Source: Pseudoalteromonas sp. H105
GTDB lineage: Bacteria > Pseudomonadota > Gammaproteobacteria > Enterobacterales > Alteromonadaceae
Assembly (NCBI RefSeq): GCF_001469215.1
Contig: NZ_LOFH01000002.1
Location: 62,001-126,000 of the forward strand
DNA length: 64,000 bases
Direction: 5' to 3'
Positions 17,262 to 27,200 of the stretch are shown in pieces. The position numbers were made by a program, and so were the translations under genes. Every line of letters begins with the position of its first letter. Position 1 is the stretch's first letter. Below the pieces are notes generated by a model. That model made no database searches. It saw only the letters and a list, made by a program, of their open reading frames with translations, and had not been told where the DNA came from.

Positions 17262-18494
17262 TTATAGGCTTTTCTTAGGGGGCAGCGCAACGTTCGCAAA
17301 GATTAACCCAGCGACGAGCGACATAAAGATTAAAAACGTTTGTTGTCCAATGTGGTCGGCGTGAACAAAATCTTGACCTTCAATCAAGGAGTTTAAGCCG
17401 ATATAGGTTTTACTACCAGGCACTAGCACAATCAAGCCTTGCATAGCGACAATAGAGGCGGGTGCATTGGCCACTCGGTTAAATAGATTACTAAATACAC
17501 CCACTGAAAATGCGCCAATAAATGTGCCTAGGGTGTAATCTAGGTCTAAATAAATAGCAGGGCCAACACTAGTCCCATAAGCTATAAAGCCAGAAGCAAT
17601 TGACCAGACTGCATGCTTAAGTTTAGTTCTAAAAATAACGATTAAGCTACTACATAAAAGCAGTATTGCTAGCCATGCAGTCCACTTTGGTAGTGGCTCT
17701 GGTGGCACAAAGTCAGTTTGACCAAAGAGCGCAAAACCAATCGCAATACCAATAAATGCGCCAAAGTACAGTTTAAATAAGAGCATAAACGAGTCCATGA
17801 CTCGCGCTGTGCCAGAGACTAGGTGCCTAGCAGCAAGCTCCGCTAAACCCAGTGCTAATGCAAGTCCTGGTATAAAAACAATGATGGCGGAAAGCACAAT
17901 AAGACGAATATTTATTTGTGCGTCTATATAAACACTAATTGCACAGGCCAATATTGCTGAAACAATAGCGACGAGGGGTTCAAGCATGTGCCCAACACGT
18001 TTAGACCGCGCAGACCAAAGCACGAATAAATAAACAACTAAGGTTAACAGAGCTGACCATATAACGTCATTCCAACTCGTGCCCATCAACATTGCAAACG
18101 CGCCGCCAGAGGTTGCAAATGCGATACCGGTTAATACTCGGTTGTAAGGAGGGGGGGCATCAAAAATAATGTCAAGCTGTTGATCAACCTCTTGAAGCGT
18201 TAGCTCCCCATTGAGCATTTTATTTACGAGATCATCTGTATCAGCTAATGAGCCTAAATCATGATCGCCAGGATCTACTCTAGCTACATGTGTGTACTCA
18301 TCTTCATGGCCATCGGTCCATATCACGAACGTAACAGAGGTTGGTGACATGACGAATGACGACTTAAGGCCTAAGTAAGTGGCAATTTCCATTAAATGAG
18401 CTTCAAGTCGGTACGCAGGGGTACCGTACTTATGAAGCATCTTACCAAGTTTTACTATAAATTTTCGTTTTTCAGTAAACGTTGCGGTTTTCAA
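17262..18494 (-). CDS. ThrE-family threonine/serine exporter
   Basis: Inner-membrane amino-acid exporter of the ThrE family. The first roughly 120 residues are the hydrophilic domain (YGTPAYRLEAHLMEIATYLGL is characteristic), then about ten membrane helices in two groups, the second group matching the ThrE-like C-terminal half (VPGSKTYIGLNSLIEG). At 410 residues it is a fused single-chain form; many gammaproteobacteria have this as two separate genes. It stands alone, with a hairpin after the stop. Substrates are inferred from the family (Thr, Ser). Confidence 0.85.
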   Translation of the reverse strand: MKTATFTEKRKFIVKLGKMLHKYGTPAYRLEAHLMEIATYLGLKSSFVMSPTSVTFVIWTDGHEDEYTHVARVDPGDHDLGSLADTDDLVNKMLNGELTLQEVDQQLDIIFDAPPPYNRVLTGIAFATSGGAFAMLMGTSWNDVIWSALLTLVVYLFVLWSARSKRVGHMLEPLVAIVSAILACAISVYIDAQINIRLIVLSAIIVFIPGLALALGLAELAARHLVSGTARVMDSFMLLFKLYFGAFIGIAIGFALFGQTDFVPPEPLPKWTAWLAILLLCSSLIVIFRTKLKHAVWSIASGFIAYGTSVGPAIYLDLDYTLGTFIGAFSVGVFSNLFNRVANAPASIVAMQGLIVLVPGSKTYIGLNSLIEGQDFVHADHIGQQTFLIFMSLVAGLIFANVALPPKKSL

Positions 18495-18720
18495 ATGATT
18501 ATTGAACCAAAGTTTAAATTATTCAGTTAAAAAATATAGACAATGCTTATAAACTTGCCTACTTAGGAGCTGTATTTCTTTTATAGTTGAAATTATGTTC
18601 AACAGTGGCTGCTTTCAATTCACAGCGCCGGAGACCTGATTACTGCTAGAATAGATCAGCAGTTAATACCCCCTGTTTCGCGGCGATTTTAAACACAAAT
18701 TAGCGTCTGTCTAGTTTTTT

Positions 18721-19941
18721 TTACCTGTTTTTGGCTTCAATCCATTGAGCCATATACTGTGTGCTGCGCATTGTGTGATGTTTAAGCATTTGGCCTGTAA
18801 AATTTGCTTCTCTATGGGCAGGCAATTCAGCTTCAATAGCGTTAATCTTATTTATAAAATCAACCGCTAACTGGGATTTATCGTAGCGAATATTAAGTAA
18901 TGTATGTGCATTTTTTTGGGCATTTAAAAAATCACATTCATTTTGATATAACGCAACGGCAGCATTTGCAAAATCATGTGGGTCGTTTTCTATTTTCCCA
19001 GGCCAAGGTAGTTCACCATGCATTCCTTCACTACCAATGGAGGTGGTAATGCTGGGTGTTTGCATAATCATGGCTTCGAGTAATTTACCTTTAATTCCGG
19101 CCCCAAAACGCAATGGCGATAAACAGACTCTGGCGTCTTCCATCACTTTATAGGCATCATCAGCCCACCCTTTGATTAGAAAACCTGTTTTAGGGTTATG
19201 TAATGCCGTTGCCTTTGGTGGTGGGTAAGAGCCATAAATATGAAGTTCAGCAGCGGGAAGCTGTTTGCGAATAAGAGGCCAAATCTTTTGTAAATAAAGC
19301 ACCGCGTCCCAATTAGGGGCATGACGGAAGTTGCCTATCGTCATAAAGTGTGTGCGTTCAGAAAATGACTTTGTTTGGGTGGGAAGTGCCTGCAAATCTA
19401 CCATAAAAGGTAAAAGGTGTAATAAGCGGCTATCAACATTAAAAACCTCAGCCAGTAATTGCATTTCAAAACTTGAAATTATTAAGCTTAGATCACATCG
19501 TAAAATAGCGGCTATCTCACGTTTTGCTATATCTGAATGTAAATCACTTTTACTGAATGCTCGATTACCTTTATGGGCTTCATGGCGTGCATTTCTTAAA
19601 CATTGTAGGTCTTCTGTATCGAGTATTTTGGTTGCAGTAGGACAGTGTTTATCAACACGCCAACCAAACTGTTCTTCCATCATGAAACGATCAAACATAA
19701 CAATGTCAGGAGCATAGGCACTGACATATTCATCAAAACTACTGCAGTTAAGTGCAATCGTTTGAGTTGTTATGCCATATTGATCTAAATTTTCCATATG
19801 CTCAGTTTTTTGTGCCGGGCTGGCAAATTCTACTTGCCAATTTTGTGCTCTAAATGTGTTAAGCAACGACATCATATGGGTACCTGCCGCGGATGAATTT
19901 GGCTCTGGCCATACATAGCCAATCACTAACACTTTTTTCAT
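18721..19941 (-). CDS. Glycosyltransferase, GT4-like, coupled to LacI gene
   Basis: A 406-residue GT-B-fold glycosyltransferase. The N-terminal domain begins KVLVIGYVWPEPNSSAAGTHM, and the C-terminal nucleotide-sugar domain has SPLRFGAGIKGKLLEAM with the E of the EX7E-type motif and TTSIGSEGM. No signal peptide or membrane segment is seen, so it is cytoplasmic. Its start overlaps the stop of the LacI-family gene by 4 bp (ATGA-type), which implies translational coupling. Donor and acceptor are not readable. It could modify a glycan linked to sensing of the same sugar, but this is only context. Confidence 0.85.
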   Translation of the reverse strand: MKKVLVIGYVWPEPNSSAAGTHMMSLLNTFRAQNWQVEFASPAQKTEHMENLDQYGITTQTIALNCSSFDEYVSAYAPDIVMFDRFMMEEQFGWRVDKHCPTATKILDTEDLQCLRNARHEAHKGNRAFSKSDLHSDIAKREIAAILRCDLSLIISSFEMQLLAEVFNVDSRLLHLLPFMVDLQALPTQTKSFSERTHFMTIGNFRHAPNWDAVLYLQKIWPLIRKQLPAAELHIYGSYPPPKATALHNPKTGFLIKGWADDAYKVMEDARVCLSPLRFGAGIKGKLLEAMIMQTPSITTSIGSEGMHGELPWPGKIENDPHDFANAAVALYQNECDFLNAQKNAHTLLNIRYDKSQLAVDFINKINAIEAELPAHREANFTGQMLKHHTMRSTQYMAQWIEAKNR

Positions 19942-20945
19942 TTGCTTGAATCTCTAATTTGTAAGTTTACATCGATCAATGTTCTAAGAGGGGCAGTATT
20001 ACTGCTTAGTAGCTCTTGTAAAATTTTGCAGCTCCGTTTGCCAATCTCATCAGCGCTAATGCTAACTGTACTTAATGAGGGCGACATTAATTTTGAATCT
20101 GCTAAGTCATCAAAACCAACCACTTTTATATCTTTACCTGGGGTGAGACCTAACTGTTGAATCGCTTCAATAACGCCATACGCAATAACGTCACTAAAAC
20201 AAATTACCGCTTTTATCTTTGGGTTACGTGAATAAAGCGTTTTAAATGAATCTCGACCACCTTGACGGTTGGTTGCAGCTTGAATGATGGGCTTCTCTTC
20301 ACTGATATTGAACTTTGCAAGTGCAGACAAGAATCCACTGATACGTTCTTGGTGATCAGATAGGTCATCGGTGCCCCCTAAAAATGCAATATCAGTAATA
20401 CCTTGTTCTAGAATATGCGTGGTTGCCAAGTGCGTCCCTTTTTTATTGTCAGGTAAAATGGTTGGGGCGCCACTAAAAGGCACTTCGCGCATAATATTAA
20501 TAACATGAGAACCATTTGCAATGAGGTCATCAATCCAGCGTTGTTCTGTTCTTGGTGCTGGGCACATTATAAAAGCAGCGACATTATATTCTTTCAGCGT
20601 TTTGACAATATGTTGCTGACGCTCCCAGCTTTCACCTGTATTCACGACCATTGGCAGCATCCCCATATCATGAATATGGCTTTCAAGGCCAACGGCCAAT
20701 TGCGCTGAATATGGGTTGGTTAAATCATTTATAACCAAGGCAACTAAATTTGAACGTTTACTTCTCAATGCTGCTGCATCACGGTTATAGACGTAGCCTA
20801 ACTTATCAATAGCGTGCAACACTCTTTCTTTACGTTTTTCACTTACTTTCGTGCTGCGTGTGAGTACTAAAGATACCGTTGATTTAGATACTTGAGCTTC
20901 TCTTGCTACGTCAAAAATTGTGACTTTGGGGGAATTGTTATTCAT
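19938..20945 (-). CDS. LacI-family transcriptional regulator
   Basis: A 335-residue sugar-responsive repressor. The ATG at 20945 is preferred; the longer frame to 20969 begins with TTG and would overlap the operator. Residues 8-28 are the LacI helix-turn-helix (VTIFDVAREAQVSKSTVSLVL), residues about 45-60 the hinge (RDAAALRSKRSN), and the rest a periplasmic-binding-protein-like effector domain (LVINDLTNPY, VICFSDVIAYGV, VVGFDDLADSKLMSP). A TAAGCGCTTA operator lies 27-36 bp upstream, which suggests autoregulation. The same core, extended and repeated, precedes the GH16 glucanase, so a beta-glucan breakdown product is a plausible effector. It is co-transcribed with the glycosyltransferase. Confidence 0.93.
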   Translation of the reverse strand: MNNNSPKVTIFDVAREAQVSKSTVSLVLTRSTKVSEKRKERVLHAIDKLGYVYNRDAAALRSKRSNLVALVINDLTNPYSAQLAVGLESHIHDMGMLPMVVNTGESWERQQHIVKTLKEYNVAAFIMCPAPRTEQRWIDDLIANGSHVINIMREVPFSGAPTILPDNKKGTHLATTHILEQGITDIAFLGGTDDLSDHQERISGFLSALAKFNISEEKPIIQAATNRQGGRDSFKTLYSRNPKIKAVICFSDVIAYGVIEAIQQLGLTPGKDIKVVGFDDLADSKLMSPSLSTVSISADEIGKRSCKILQELLSSNTAPLRTLIDVNLQIRDSSK

Positions 20946-20971
20946 TAACTTTAGTATACACGGATGCAATT

Positions 20972-20981
20972 TAAGCGCTTA
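20972..20981. promoter_or_regulatory. Putative autoregulatory LacI operator
   Basis: TAAGCGCTTA, a perfect 10-bp palindrome with central CpG, lies just upstream of the LacI-family gene. It matches the core of the operators at 4595-4610 and 4637-4650. Confidence 0.6.
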
Positions 20982-21132
20982 GTCTAACTTAAATTTAGTC
21001 ATAAAGTCATAAAAGCTTGTATTTAGCATTGATGTTTGTGTTGATAACAGTGAATTAACGTAAAAACTTTATGCGTTTTATAAATCATGCTTATATATGC
21101 ACAGCTATTTTAAAAATAACAAAGGACACACT

Positions 21133-23568
21133 ATGAGAGCGATGCCGCTTTTTTTAGCCCTGATAATGAGTTTTGGGGTCGTTAAAAACGCCCATGCGAA
21201 CGAAGGTTACCAAACCCCATCGACTGATTTGGCTGCAGTAGTTGACGCTAAGTTAGCCCCGAGCAGCTATTTATCAGCAGATGGTCAGTGGCTTGCACTG
21301 TTTGACCGTAAACGTATTGAGTCACTGGATGATCTTGCCAAAGAAGAGTTTAAACTTGCTGGTGTTAAGCTTAATCCTGCTAATTTTTCTCGCTCGCGTG
21401 CACGTACCAAGTTTACCGCTTTGACTTTAAAGCATATAGAAACAGGGAGTGTTATAGAGGTTAATAATTTACCTGCAGGTATTTTACGTTCACCTAAATG
21501 GTCTTCAGATAGCCAATATTTAGCATTTATTGTTGAGCAAGTAGACCAAGCTAACTTATGGCTTTACAACACACAAACAAAACAAGCACGTCAATTATCT
21601 GATGTGGCATTAAACTCGGTATTAACTAGCAGCCCGTATGCTTGGCTACCAGATAGTACAGCAATTGTTGCTAACGCAGCGGTTAATATTACTAAGCCAC
21701 GCCTTACAACTAACACACAAAATGTGGTGCCAGTGATTCAGCAAAGTACGGGTGAAAAAGCCCCTGCGCGTACTTATCAAAACTTGCTAACCAGTCCCTT
21801 TGATGAACAACAATTTAAATTTTATGGGCAAGGTCAACTAACCTATATTCCACTCAGTGGGATTGCTCGTCCTATCGGTAAGCCAGCATTGTTTAAGTCG
21901 TTTTCTGTTTCGCCTGATTCTACAAATTTGCTTGTTGGGGGGATTGATGAGCCGTTTTCGTATCAAGTGCCTTACAATCGCTTTGCAACCACATGGCAAA
22001 TATGGGGTATGCGTGGTTATGCGCTGCTAGAGTTGGCCAAGCAACCACTTGCAGATAATATTCCTCAAGGCTACGACAGCGTTCGTGTTGGTCGCCGTGA
22101 CTTTGAATGGCGTGCAGATCAAGGTGCCGAAGTTATTTGGGCAGAGGCCCAAGATGGTGGTGATATGAAAACTGAAGTCGAGCACCATGATTATTTATAT
22201 AGCTTACGCGCACCTTTTAAGCGTGAACCTAAACTATTTGCAAAAGTAGAGCGACGTTTTGCGGGCATTGAATGGGCAAATGATAATGTCGCTATGCTCA
22301 GTGATTGGCGCTTTAGTGACCGCCAAGTTCGCACGTTTGTGATTCAGCCTCGTAATGCTGACAGAAATCGAGTGCTGTTTTCTGAGCGTAGTTATAATGA
22401 TGCATACAAAGATCCCGGCCGTGCTATATACGAACGAAATGATCAAGGTAGTAGTGTGATCAAAGTGGTGGGGGGGCGTTATATTTACTTGCGTGGTAAC
22501 GGGGCCTCTGATGAAGGGAATGTCCCGTTTTTAGATCAATACGATATCAAAACAAATACGACAAAACGTTTGTGGCAATCCAAAGCGCCATACTATGAAC
22601 GAATTAGAGCAATGCTTGACGATGATGGTGACAGGTTGATTACTATTCGTGAGTCTAAAGTCGAACAACCGAACTTTTTTATTCGTGATTTAAGTAAAAA
22701 CACACTGACTCAGTTAACAACGTTTGAACACCCATACCCTGCATTTAAAGGGGTAACCAAAGAACTTGTGCGTTATAAACGAGATGATGGTGTTGAACTT
22801 TCAGGCACGCTTTATTTACCGCCAGGTTACGATAAAACTCAAGGCACGTTACCCGTATTAATGTGGGCATACCCACTCGAATATAAAGATAAAGCGGTTG
22901 CATCTCAAGTACGTGAATCGCCTTATGAGTTTACCTATATAGGTTACTGGGGACCTATGCCATACCTTGCAAAAGGGGTGGCTGTTTTTGATGATCCTAA
23001 AATGCCCATTGTCGGTGTTGATGGAAAAGAGCCAAATGACTTATTTCGCAAGCAACTCGTAGCCAGTGCTAAGGCAGCTGTTGATGTGCTTGTAGAAAAA
23101 GGCATTGCAAATAAAGATAAAATAGCCATTGCAGGGCATTCATACGGTGCATTTATGGTTGCTAATTTATTAGCGCACAGTGACTTATTTAAAACGGGTA
23201 TTGCGCGCAGTGGCGCTTATAACCGAACACTAACGCCATTTGGTTTCCAAGGTGAAGAGCGTGATTTTTGGCAAGCGCAAGGTGTATATGGTGCGATGTC
23301 TCCATTCTTCCATGCTGAAAAAATAAATGAACCAATGCTCATGATCCACGGACAGGAAGATCCGAACTCAGGCACATTTCCAATGCAAAGTGAGCGTATG
23401 TACGCTGCGCTCAAAGGGTTAGGCAAAGAAGCTCGCTTGGTTATGTTGCCATATGAAGCACATGGCTACAAAGCACGAAAGAGTTTACTGCATGTGCTTT
23501 GGGAGCAAGAACAATGGCTTGATAAATACCTACTCAATGATAGTGATACACAAGTAAAAGGTGAATAA
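21133..23568 (+). CDS. Secreted S9-family peptidase (glutamyl-endopeptidase-like)
   Basis: Exported serine peptidase of 811 residues. The ATG at 21133 has an AAAGGA ribosome site; the longer frame to 21097 has none. The signal peptide is MRAMPLFLALIMSFGVVKNAHA. A propeller-like N-terminal region is followed by the alpha/beta hydrolase domain with AGHSYGAFM (Ser670), HGQEDPNSG (Asp743) and YEAHGY (His777). The long N-terminus and the AGHSYGAF signature recall the S9 glutamyl-peptidase-like group. That assignment is tentative. The gene is monocistronic. Its last 188 bp form the first unit of a 250-bp tandem array that runs past the stop codon. Confidence 0.92.
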   Translation: MRAMPLFLALIMSFGVVKNAHANEGYQTPSTDLAAVVDAKLAPSSYLSADGQWLALFDRKRIESLDDLAKEEFKLAGVKLNPANFSRSRARTKFTALTLKHIETGSVIEVNNLPAGILRSPKWSSDSQYLAFIVEQVDQANLWLYNTQTKQARQLSDVALNSVLTSSPYAWLPDSTAIVANAAVNITKPRLTTNTQNVVPVIQQSTGEKAPARTYQNLLTSPFDEQQFKFYGQGQLTYIPLSGIARPIGKPALFKSFSVSPDSTNLLVGGIDEPFSYQVPYNRFATTWQIWGMRGYALLELAKQPLADNIPQGYDSVRVGRRDFEWRADQGAEVIWAEAQDGGDMKTEVEHHDYLYSLRAPFKREPKLFAKVERRFAGIEWANDNVAMLSDWRFSDRQVRTFVIQPRNADRNRVLFSERSYNDAYKDPGRAIYERNDQGSSVIKVVGGRYIYLRGNGASDEGNVPFLDQYDIKTNTTKRLWQSKAPYYERIRAMLDDDGDRLITIRESKVEQPNFFIRDLSKNTLTQLTTFEHPYPAFKGVTKELVRYKRDDGVELSGTLYLPPGYDKTQGTLPVLMWAYPLEYKDKAVASQVRESPYEFTYIGYWGPMPYLAKGVAVFDDPKMPIVGVDGKEPNDLFRKQLVASAKAAVDVLVEKGIANKDKIAIAGHSYGAFMVANLLAHSDLFKTGIARSGAYNRTLTPFGFQGEERDFWQAQGVYGAMSPFFHAEKINEPMLMIHGQEDPNSGTFPMQSERMYAALKGLGKEARLVMLPYEAHGYKARKSLLHVLWEQEQWLDKYLLNDSDTQVKGE

Positions 23569-24012
23569 CTATTACTTCAATTAATGCCGTGGGCACAAGA
23601 AGCTCCACTCTTAATCTCACGGCACGTTCCCAATGCAAAGTGAGCGTATGTACGCTGCGCTCAAAGGATTAGGCAAAGAAGCTCGCTTGGTTATGTTGCC
23701 ATATGAAGCACATGGCTACAAAGCACGAAAGAGTTTACTGCATGTGCTTTGGGAGCAAGAACAATGGCTTGATAAATACCTACTCAATGATAGTGATACA
23801 CAAGTAAAAGGTGAATAACTATTACTTCAATTAATGCCGTGGGCACAAGAAGCTCCACTCTTAATCTCACGGCACGTTCCCAATGCAAAGTGAGCGTATG
23901 TACGCTGCGCTCAAAGGATTAGGCAAAGAAGCTCGCTTGGTTATGTTGCCATATGAAGCACATGGCTACAAAGCACGAAAGAGTTTACTGCATGTGCTTT
24001 GGGAGCAAGAGC
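23381..24012. repeat. 250-bp tandem repeat array derived from the peptidase 3' end
   Basis: Three copies start at 23381, 23631 and 23881 with an exact 250-bp period. Each holds about 188 bp of peptidase coding sequence; the first two also hold 62 bp of downstream sequence (23569-23630 and 23819-23880 look identical). Copies 2 and 3 share an A where copy 1 has G (23418), so they are closer to each other. Copy 3 diverges after GGGAGCAAGA near 24010. Confidence 0.92.
23633..23818 (+). pseudogene. Duplicated peptidase C-terminal fragment, copy 2
   Basis: An open frame for 61 residues identical to the C-terminus of the S9 peptidase, including the catalytic His (YEAHGY) but neither Ser nor Asp. 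It cannot be a peptidase and has no ribosome site of its own. It is a by-product of the tandem duplication. Confidence 0.8.
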
Positions 24013-24061
24013 TGCGGCTTGTAAGTATCTACTCACCGATAAACAAGCTAATACTGATTAA
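23883..24061 (+). pseudogene. Duplicated peptidase C-terminal fragment, copy 3, frameshifted tail
   Basis: This repeats the copy 2 coding sequence, then changes. Reading on with one base missing near 24010 gives AAACKYLLTDKQANTD and a stop at 24059-24061, which aligns with the normal end (WLDKYLLNDSDTQVKGE). The tail is therefore a diverged peptidase C-terminus with a frameshift, perhaps the relic of a second, once tandem peptidase gene. Confidence 0.65.
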
Positions 24062-24070
24062 AGCGATTTT

Positions 24071-24104
24071 ATTGCTGTTAGTATTTACCTAAACTAACAG
24101 CAAT
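24071..24104. terminator. Hairpin after repeat array, possible terminator
   Basis: An 11-bp perfect stem (ATTGCTGTTAG at 24071-24081, CTAACAGCAAT at 24094-24104) with a 12-nt loop, placed after the frameshifted tail. There is no clean T-run on either strand, so its function as a terminator is uncertain. Confidence 0.5.
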
Positions 24105-24254
24105 AATACTTAATCATTTTGAGGGGCTAAACGTGTCGCTACTTGCGTTATAAAATTCTCATTCAGAACAAATAAATAGCAAGTTTTTTGCCTAGCTACC
24201 AACACGTTTTTCCATCCTCAAAATAGATCACTTAATTAAGCGACGTGGTATAAA

Positions 24255-27200
24255 TTAACGTGTATGGCTTAGTCTTTTTTTGCTGCTTACTTTTCGTTTA
24301 GCGAGTAAATAATATGCTACTGGCACAAAGTAAAACGACAGCATAGTCGTTAAGACGGTGCCCCCGGCAATCGCTACGGCAAAGGGAGGCCAAAAACCTC
24401 CGCCAGCTAATATCAGGGGTAAGAACCCACCAACTGTGGTGATTGTGGTAGAACTAATATGGCGGGAGCAAGTCATCACTGCGGCTATTATTTTGGTTTT
24501 ATCTGTTAAAGCCTGATTGGCGTTAAGCTCAGATAAAATAACAATTGCGGCGTTGATGGCAAGCCCCATCAAACCAAGCAAACCGATAATTACAGTGAAA
24601 CCAAATGGGTATCCAGCAATATAAACACTTAACAAGCCAAGCATAGCCGCTTGTAGTGCGTTGATTAATATTAGCCCTGTAATGGTAAATGAATTAAATG
24701 ACATTACCAGCACGGTTATTAATAGCACCATAATAATACCGACTTGGGCAAGTAGTTTTCCAACAGCCTCATTGCGCTTTTGCGATTCACCGCCAATATC
24801 TAGCCTGTAGCCATGGGGTAAAACAAAGTTCGACTTATCTATTTCTGCAGTCACTTTATTTAGTACTGTTTGCGGTAACACGTCTGTGGTTAGGTAGGCC
24901 TCTATAATGTTAACTCGTTCACCGTCGCGCCTGGTAATAGAGCCACGTGAAGGGGTTAACTTAATTGTTGCATACGATTCTACCAATAAAGTCTGATCAG
25001 AATTTAGTGTAGTGCTAAACAGTGCGCTAATATCATTACGATTTTGATCTCCCACTCGCAAACGAACAGGAACCGTTTCAGTATTATCGATGATACTGCC
25101 TGCAATGACGCCATTAAATTGATTTTGCAATTGGTTGGCCATATCGCTTAGGCTCAGGCCGGCATGTTTAAGTGCTGCTTCGTCGGTATTTAACCAAAGT
25201 TTAGGTGAACCTGAAAGTAGAGTAGGTCGAGTGTGGACTATATCCTTATGACTAATGAGGATAGTGCGTAATTGTTGTCCCAGTTCAGCGAGTTTATCCA
25301 AGTTTGGGCCATAAATACGCATTTCAATTGGGGCATTAAACGGTGGTCCTTGCTCTAGTTTCCGCACCAACGTTTGTGCACTTGGGAAGGATTTATCAAG
25401 TTGCACTTGAAGATCGGTTATTAACGTATTCGCGCGTTTAAAATCGGATACTTTTACCATGGCTTGAGCATAGTTATTTGCGCCGCGGTTTCGCTGCAAC
25501 ATATTGTAATAAAAGCTTGGGAAATTAGTCCCGATCATCCAATCAAGTTTTTCAATACCTGGGGATTGGCGAATTTCTTTATCCATTTTGATAATGGCTT
25601 GGCGAGTTGACTCTATACTTACATGAGGAGCAAAGTGCACTTCAATTTGAAACATATCTCGGTCAGAAGGCGGAAAAAATTGTTCGGTAAGCTGCCCTGC
25701 AGCAAAGAAGCCTGCGACGGGAAATGCGAAAACGCACAATAATGTCAGTTTTGGTTTTTCTAAGCTCCGTTCTAGGGTTGATTTAAAGCGCTTACTTAGT
25801 TTCGGAGTACTTATACCTCGATGAAAAATACCTTGACGTTGTTCGCTTGTGATAAATTGCCCTGCAAATACGACAACCAAAGAATGTGAGATCAGGTAAG
25901 AACCAATTAATGCAAAAATAACGCTTAAAGCAATCCCACCGATAAACTCTCCAGCGGCGCCCGGCATCAAAACAATGGGCGCAAAGGCTAAAATAGTGGT
26001 TAGCGTAGAACCCAGAAGTGGTAACCAAAAGTGAGCAACGGCTTTTTCAACAGCAGCAATCGCATTGAGCCCTTGTTGTCGAAAGCGCTGAACTGCGTCG
26101 GTGATCACAATGGCGTTATCAACCATAATGCCGAGTGCCACAACTAAACCAGTGACCGACATCTGATGGATTGGTAATCCATATAATTGCATACTGATCA
26201 GTGTAAATAGCACTGTTAACGGTAAAGCTGTGCCCACGACAAGTGCAGCTTTAAAGCCTAAAGTTACAAATAACACCGTTAAAATAAGCACAAAACCCAG
26301 GGTAATATTTCCCAATAAATCGGTTAAACGCTGTTGTGTATAACCGCGTTGGTCAAAAATATCCTGTAATATAATTTGCTTAGGTAAGTCTTGTTTGAAT
26401 TTATTGATCGCAACATCAATACGCTCTGAAAAAGTATCAATACGCAAATTAGGTAGCATGCGAATCGCAATATAAATTCCAGGTTTCCCATCAATTAATG
26501 CTATTTCACTAACAGGAGTCTTAACAGAGCGAGTGATTGTAGCAACATCAGAGAGTTGGTATTGCCCAGTTGTTTGATTGCTTATTAATGGAATGGCACC
26601 AATGCGTGCAATAGAATCAAATGCACCTGTCACTTCAATCTGCATCTGTGTTTTATCATTGGTTAATGTACCAGCGGCAACTTTTGCATCAGCACCTTTT
26701 ATTGCAGCGTAAATATGCGTTAATGGCAGATTAGCCAAACTCGCTTTTTGTTGATCTACAGCAACCAATATTTCTTCATCAATCTGACCAAAGAAATGCA
26801 CCAGTTCAACACCTTGTACATTTCGTAATTGGTTTTGTAGCTCTTTTGCGTAGCGATTAACGTTTGCTAAGGTTGTGATGCCGTCATTGGCATTAAGCGA
26901 TAATATTCGTGTATAAGCGTACCCGCGTTCATCATCAAGGAGCGGTTGTGATGCATTTATTGGGAGCTGGCTCGTTACATCGCCAAGTAAGTCACGCATA
27001 CGTGACCAGATTGGTTTGACTTTGGTTATTTCGTCTTTTAATTCAACAGTGATCACTGATAAACCAGGGCGAGAAATCGACGATAGGTGCTTTATTTCTG
27101 CTTGTGATTTTAGTTTTTGTTCAATTTTCTCGCTTATTTGCACTTCCACCCGCTCGGCACTTGCACCGGGAAGTGCGGTCGTGATGATTGCCACGCGGTT

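Noticed and set aside
18620..18670. ACTGCT/AGCAGT hairpin between the ThrE-like gene and the glycosyltransferase as a terminator
   Set aside because: The stem is 6 bp with a 10-nt loop and no T-run, too weak to call.
23633..24092. Two short frames after the peptidase as separate genes
   Set aside because: They are tandem copies of the peptidase 3' end without their own start signals or a complete catalytic set.
25786..25800. AAAGCGCTTAC in the RND gene as a LacI operator
   Set aside because: It is in the coding region, is not symmetric outside the core and is not near a promoter.
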